DNA of 64,000 bases from Labyrinthula sp. Ha (taxonomy: Eukaryota; Sar; Bigyra; Labyrinthulida; Labyrinthulaceae). Shown piece after piece: positions 59,966-64,000 of the stretch. Numbering within the stretch: the first letter of the stretch is position 1; each line of letters begins with the position of its first letter. Position numbers and translations under genes: made by a program. The notes beneath the pieces were generated by a model. That model saw only the letters and a program-made list of their open reading frames with translations. It was not told the origin of the DNA and made no database searches. The stretch lies in the NCBI GenBank assembly GCA_015227615.1, contig JAALGZ010000004.1, forward strand, positions 1,674,001 to 1,738,000. The letters run 5' to 3'.

Positions 59966-61012
59966 TCAGTTTTCAAGCTGTAGGAGGCATTCTTTGAAAG
60001 CTTTGATTACAAAATCAACATGTTCAATGGAGACATCAGGATGAGTTACAATCCTCAAGGAGCTTCCGTATAAGTAACCTAAACGAATACTATATTCTTT
60101 AGCAAGCAGTGCACGCAACTCCGCAGCATATTCACATTCTAAGTACAGCATATTACTCTGAGGTTCTGTAGCAACTTTAAACTTTTCAGTCTGAAGCTCT
60201 TGCAACCCGGTATAAAGCAATCTTAGATGTTCATGGTCATGACTTAGTCTCTTCGTCATATTCTGCAGTGCAAACAGTCCAAATGAAGCAATTATTCCAC
60301 CTTGGCGTAATCCGCCCCCAAGTGATCTTCTCACTCTGGTCGCAACAGAAATAAACTCTTTGCTTCCTACTAAGAGTGCTCCAGTAGGGCAGGATAAGCC
60401 TTTGGAAAAGCAGATAGATAAAGAATCCACACAGGCACCAATTTCTTTTGGATCGCAGCCTAATACTGAGATCGCATTAAACACTCTAGCTCCATCTAAA
60501 TGAATTTTCAGGCCTTTCCTTCTAGCAAGATCCTTCAACTTGATCATATATTCCAGAGATAAAACTTTTCCTCCACATGCATTGTGTGTATTTTCAATAC
60601 AAACTAACTTGGCAACTGGGAACATGCTATTATCTATCGGAATTGCATTGGAAACATCCATGAAATCTAGTGTCCCATCAGGTTGGTTGGGGATTACCAG
60701 AGGATGGACAGAAGCAACGTTTGCCCCTCCACCTACCTCATTCTTATAAATGTGTTGTTTGTCTCCAATAATATATGCACTGAGACGTTCTCTGCAATGT
60801 GAAGATAAAGCTGTCAAGTTAGACATCGTGCAAGTTGGCATAAATAGCGCTGCTTCTTTTCCAAAGAGTTGAGCTCCGTATTCTTGTAGCTGATTAATTG
60901 TAGGGTCTTCGCCATAGCAATCATCTCCAAGTGCACTTGATAGCATAAATTTTTTCATATCAGACGTTGGTTGGGTGAAAGTGTCACTTCTATACTCGAT
61001 AATGGTTTTCAT
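59966..61012 (-). CDS. L-threonine aldolase (PLP enzyme)
   Basis: 348 residues, single exon, normal family length. Fold-type I PLP enzyme signatures are present: RSDTFTQPT at the N-terminus, GDDCYGEDPT, HLDGARVFNA (171-180) with the cofactor-binding Asp, and FSKGLSCPTGALL with the Schiff-base Lys204. GGGLRQGGI and the C-terminal VDFVIKAF block complete the low-specificity threonine aldolase pattern. Reaction: L-threonine or L-allo-threonine to glycine and acetaldehyde. No targeting peptide is evident, so it is probably cytosolic. The gene lies 265 bases upstream of the bZIP-like gene on the same strand. Confidence 0.95.
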   Translation of the reverse strand: MKTIIEYRSDTFTQPTSDMKKFMLSSALGDDCYGEDPTINQLQEYGAQLFGKEAALFMPTCTMSNLTALSSHCRERLSAYIIGDKQHIYKNEVGGGANVASVHPLVIPNQPDGTLDFMDVSNAIPIDNSMFPVAKLVCIENTHNACGGKVLSLEYMIKLKDLARRKGLKIHLDGARVFNAISVLGCDPKEIGACVDSLSICFSKGLSCPTGALLVGSKEFISVATRVRRSLGGGLRQGGIIASFGLFALQNMTKRLSHDHEHLRLLYTGLQELQTEKFKVATEPQSNMLYLECEYAAELRALLAKEYSIRLGYLYGSSLRIVTHPDVSIEHVDFVIKAFKECLLQLEN

Positions 61013-64000
61013 CCTTAAAGTTTATCTTTGCAAATATTTAGAATGATTTTAATTTAAGAATGTGGTAATACTATATTGTGAAGAAACTTCTTGGATAATG
61101 TCTCTACGAACTGCCCAAGCCATTTAAAATATTTGTAGAACTGACATATTCAAAAAGGGTAATGTTTTCTCGTTGCAATTATTTATCAACCAGATGCTTA
61201 TCTGATAGAAACTTCCGAGAAGTTTCTTAGTGTCACAGAAAATTTGGTTTTAATTGTAGCCTCATAGGGTAGTTTCTTTTAGTTAGAATAAGATAACACC
61301 AAGAGAGTAAAATGAACATGTTTATTACATTTACTTATGTTGACTAGTTAGATGTACAGAAAAAAGAGGTCTTATCATAATTGAGTAATCTTCAAGTTTC
61401 TACTCTATAAGTTTAGAACAGTTCAATTATTAGAAATAGCAGATAATTAAGCACATATTCAATACATCTCCGTTTTTCAATATTTAGACTCTCTCTATTG
61501 CGCAAGTGAAAACATTTTCATAGTAAATTGGCCAAGTTTTTTCTTTGCTTAGCATTTAATTATATTAACAAAGCGAAGTAGTGCTGCTACTGAATTTGAA
61601 ATGAAAAGGAAAGAAGTTCATGTGAGAGAGCTTCACCAAGTTGTCGGAGCTGGTTAGGGCCAGCTTAATACTTTTAACTGTGCAATTTACTATGTTTCTT
61701 GAGATTTGATTTTCTTTATTCTTGTTTAGCACCCTGAATTCGCACATGGAAGTACTTTGTATAAGATCTAGAGTTTTTTTGTTGCTTTACAAAATATGAA
61801 GAGTTCGCAAAAAAGGTCTTTCGGCAGGATATTGGTTCTTCTGCTTCGAGAAGCAACAAATCCACCTTTAACTTTACAAAAAGTTGAAAATTTAGTAGAT
61901 TTTATGTTTAATTACAAATTATTGTGGCCTTTTATAAGCTAACCCATAGGCTATCAAGTGAAACTTGTAGTAACAGGTAAGTTAAATATTTGCTTCATTA
62001 AAATATGAACATTAACTCACTGGGAAGTTACCAGTATTATATCCGGAGGAAAGATGAAATTATATTTTAATATCTGTCCTCGTGAAGATTACTATCTATT
62101 GTATTTTTCTCCTTAGCATGAACACATTTCCCTCAGGAAAGGGTTATTGGTAGAAACCATGCCGTATCGCTCATGGACTGACACCAAACCCAACTACTTA
62201 GAAATAATACACAATCCATTTTTGGAGCAATGGTGTACAAAATGACATTAACCTAGCATGCTTCGAACCTTTCAAGAATCAATCAACACTTTTCAATATA
62301 GTATAAGACCTACAAGATGACGCACAGCCGGCGAAGTCTACGTAACACAAAGAATGTACCCAAGCTAAATCAAGTCTGATGTAGGTTGGATTCCTCGTTT
62401 AGTTGACCTGTAATTTCTTTCTACACAGTAATTACAATCAAGAGCATCCCCTTGGATAAAATTAATAGCTTGGCAATATGTGGTGCTCCTACTTATTCCT
62501 ATGGTGCTTCTCATGGAGCTGTGATACTTTTTCGAGAAAAATATCAATTAGGATTCAAGTTTTAAGAGCTCTATCTCTTAAATAATGAATTATATATCTA
62601 CATTACTTTTAGCAAAGTGTTACTTTAAGACCTAGCGCAACAAAAGTTACTGTATGCACTATGGAAGTTGAATTTTTGGTCTTCTATATGGATTGAACTT
62701 AAGAAATACATTATCGGTTTAGCAGCATCGAATTTAATTTTTTTTGACCTATGGCTGCTTCATACGGATGTTCTGATTCCTAGTGGAACTTCTACAATCT
62801 ATAGAGTTACTGTTCGAACTCTCTTGCACTCTCGTAGACTCTTTACTTCAGATTTTATTGACTGATTTAGTCTTAGATAAGTGCCCAGAATTCTTATAAA
62901 TGACGACATACCTCTAGAACCCTGTCAATCATTCTAACTATAGTCTATCTATATGCCTGTATTGAATATTAATCTACACATCACCATAAAGGTAGTTATA
63001 TAAGGGTATGAACTGTGTCCCGTTCCTGATCTGAGACTACCTAAGTAGCAGTTGATTTATTCACATGTTGCTACAAGTTACTTGGGTGACAGTAGAATAG
63101 AAAGTTATTTAATCCTAGAAAACTAATGCTCAACATCGTTATATAATGGTATGCCAATGCAACTAAACAACATCTGATCCAATAGTGATACAAGTACGGA
63201 AAGGAGATGTTATTTCCTCAGACTTGAAGATATTATATACTCTCGTTGGTTGTCCCAAATAAACAAAATATCTTTTGGTAAGAATCCGTTTCCCTAATAT
63301 CCTACGAGAATGGTATCTCAGAGCCCGGTTTTCATGTTGAACTATGGCTAAAATGTCGTTGTCACAGTGTTGCATTAGATTCTTCATATGTATATGAAAT
63401 ATATTTATTTCTTGAGTTTTTGAAATATGAGGGAAATTGTAAGTGCTGAGAAAGCCATTTTATGTCATTGATTTATATTAATTTGGAATCGTACTCGCGT
63501 TAATGAGAATGTAAGCATGGACCAGGATTCCAACTGTGGACAAAAGTTATTTAACGTCATAAGGGAAATTTCATTTGAGCTCAGATACAACAAATTCCGA
63601 TAGTGCTATAGCATTATAAACCAGTTGAATTCCGATGCTCCGGTAAGACCATTTCATCTTCAGGAAGTTCTACATGTTCACCGCCAGTTCATTATTTTTG
63701 TTTAGGTAGTTTTTATAGGGGCATAATAAGTGTTTCCAAAGAAAATTTTATTTTCATGAACATATTAACTCTAAATTATACTAAGTGATGCCAGTCTGTG
63801 GGACATGTTTCAAAGCCATATTTTCACACACAGAAAATATTCTTCAGAAATCTCAAGTTCCTTCTACGGTTCATCGGTAAATCTAAGTCTCAAGGAGAGA
63901 AGGGACAATAATATTTTCTTTGGAGTTCTACAATGGAACTCTCGTATATTAAAAAAGTAAAACCGACTTGTAACCACTAACAACATAGGAATTTATTCAA
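61013..64000. other. Gene-poor right end of the window
   Basis: About 3 kb. Holds the upstream region of the threonine aldolase gene and a broken Ty3/gypsy-like fossil (listed). No other gene or RNA is supportable. Confidence 0.55.
62130..63390 (-). mobile_element. Broken Ty3/gypsy-like LTR-retrotransposon fossil (RNase H? plus integrase)
   Basis: On the minus strand, 62547-62365 shows the spacing of an integrase H2C2 zinc-binding region (final C-x2-C followed by a G-x-QP-type stretch), and just downstream near 62350-62320 a VDFAG motif matches the start of the Ty3/gypsy integrase core. A frame at 63387-63163 may be RNase H. The parts are in the expected order. No LTRs were recognised. The element is broken many times over and looks old. 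Confidence 0.45.

Noticed and set aside
1-64000. CRISPR array or biosynthetic/defence cluster
   Set aside because: No regular short repeats with spacers and no co-directional cluster of related enzymes; the genes are unrelated housekeeping functions.

Overview
This window is nuclear DNA from an AT-rich, probably single-celled eukaryote. The evidence is mitochondrial import and complex I genes (TIM23, NDUFB9), SRP68, VPS4, gamma-SNAP, PP4, two Pol III-type tRNA genes, the standard stop codons, and spliceosomal introns. The clearest organismal mark is intron size. I can place 13 introns in four genes by reading-frame logic, and all are 28-32 nt with GT...AG ends. I cannot name the species or clade from the window alone.

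Layout. 1-1550: the 3' part of a lipoyl-domain (PDH E2/E3BP-like) gene convergent with PP4, 10 bases between stops. 1551-5676: gene-poor. 5677-7494: an unknown acidic protein facing TIM23. 7495-11087: mobile DNA, including a hAT-type MITE with a target duplication and a decayed LINE. 11088-13836: a Gfo/Idh/MocA oxidoreductase with five tiny introns, convergent with a membrane alpha/beta hydrolase. 13837-24341: a 10.5-kb gene desert. 24342-26964: tRNA-Asp and an XPG/Rad2 nuclease. 28847-29890: cytochrome b5 reductase and tRNA-Phe. 34016-39260: a compact block with an LRR/IQ protein, VPS4, TMEM256 (DUF423) and NDUFB9. 40897-43740 and 52713-55560: a direct duplication of about 2.8 kb bracketing a second compact block (SRP68, an RsuA-type pseudouridine synthase, an ankyrin protein, gamma-SNAP). 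58576-61012: a divergent bZIP-like protein and L-threonine aldolase. 61013-64000: gene-poor, with a broken Ty3/gypsy-like fossil.

Genes sit in tight clusters, often with 10-130 bases between neighbours, separated by kilobases of AT-rich DNA that hold decayed transposons and no recognisable genes. Functionally the genes are a mixed housekeeping set: mitochondrial metabolism and import (E2/E3BP-like, TIM23, NDUFB9, probably cytochrome b5 reductase), membrane traffic (VPS4, gamma-SNAP, SRP68), DNA repair (XPG), RNA modification and signalling (PP4). They do not form one pathway. I found no CRISPR, toxin or secondary-metabolite system. The most notable points are the uniform ultrashort introns, the mosaic duplication that supplies the upstream DNA of gamma-SNAP, unexpected discriminator bases in both tRNAs, and a bZIP-like protein lacking the usual basic-region asparagine.
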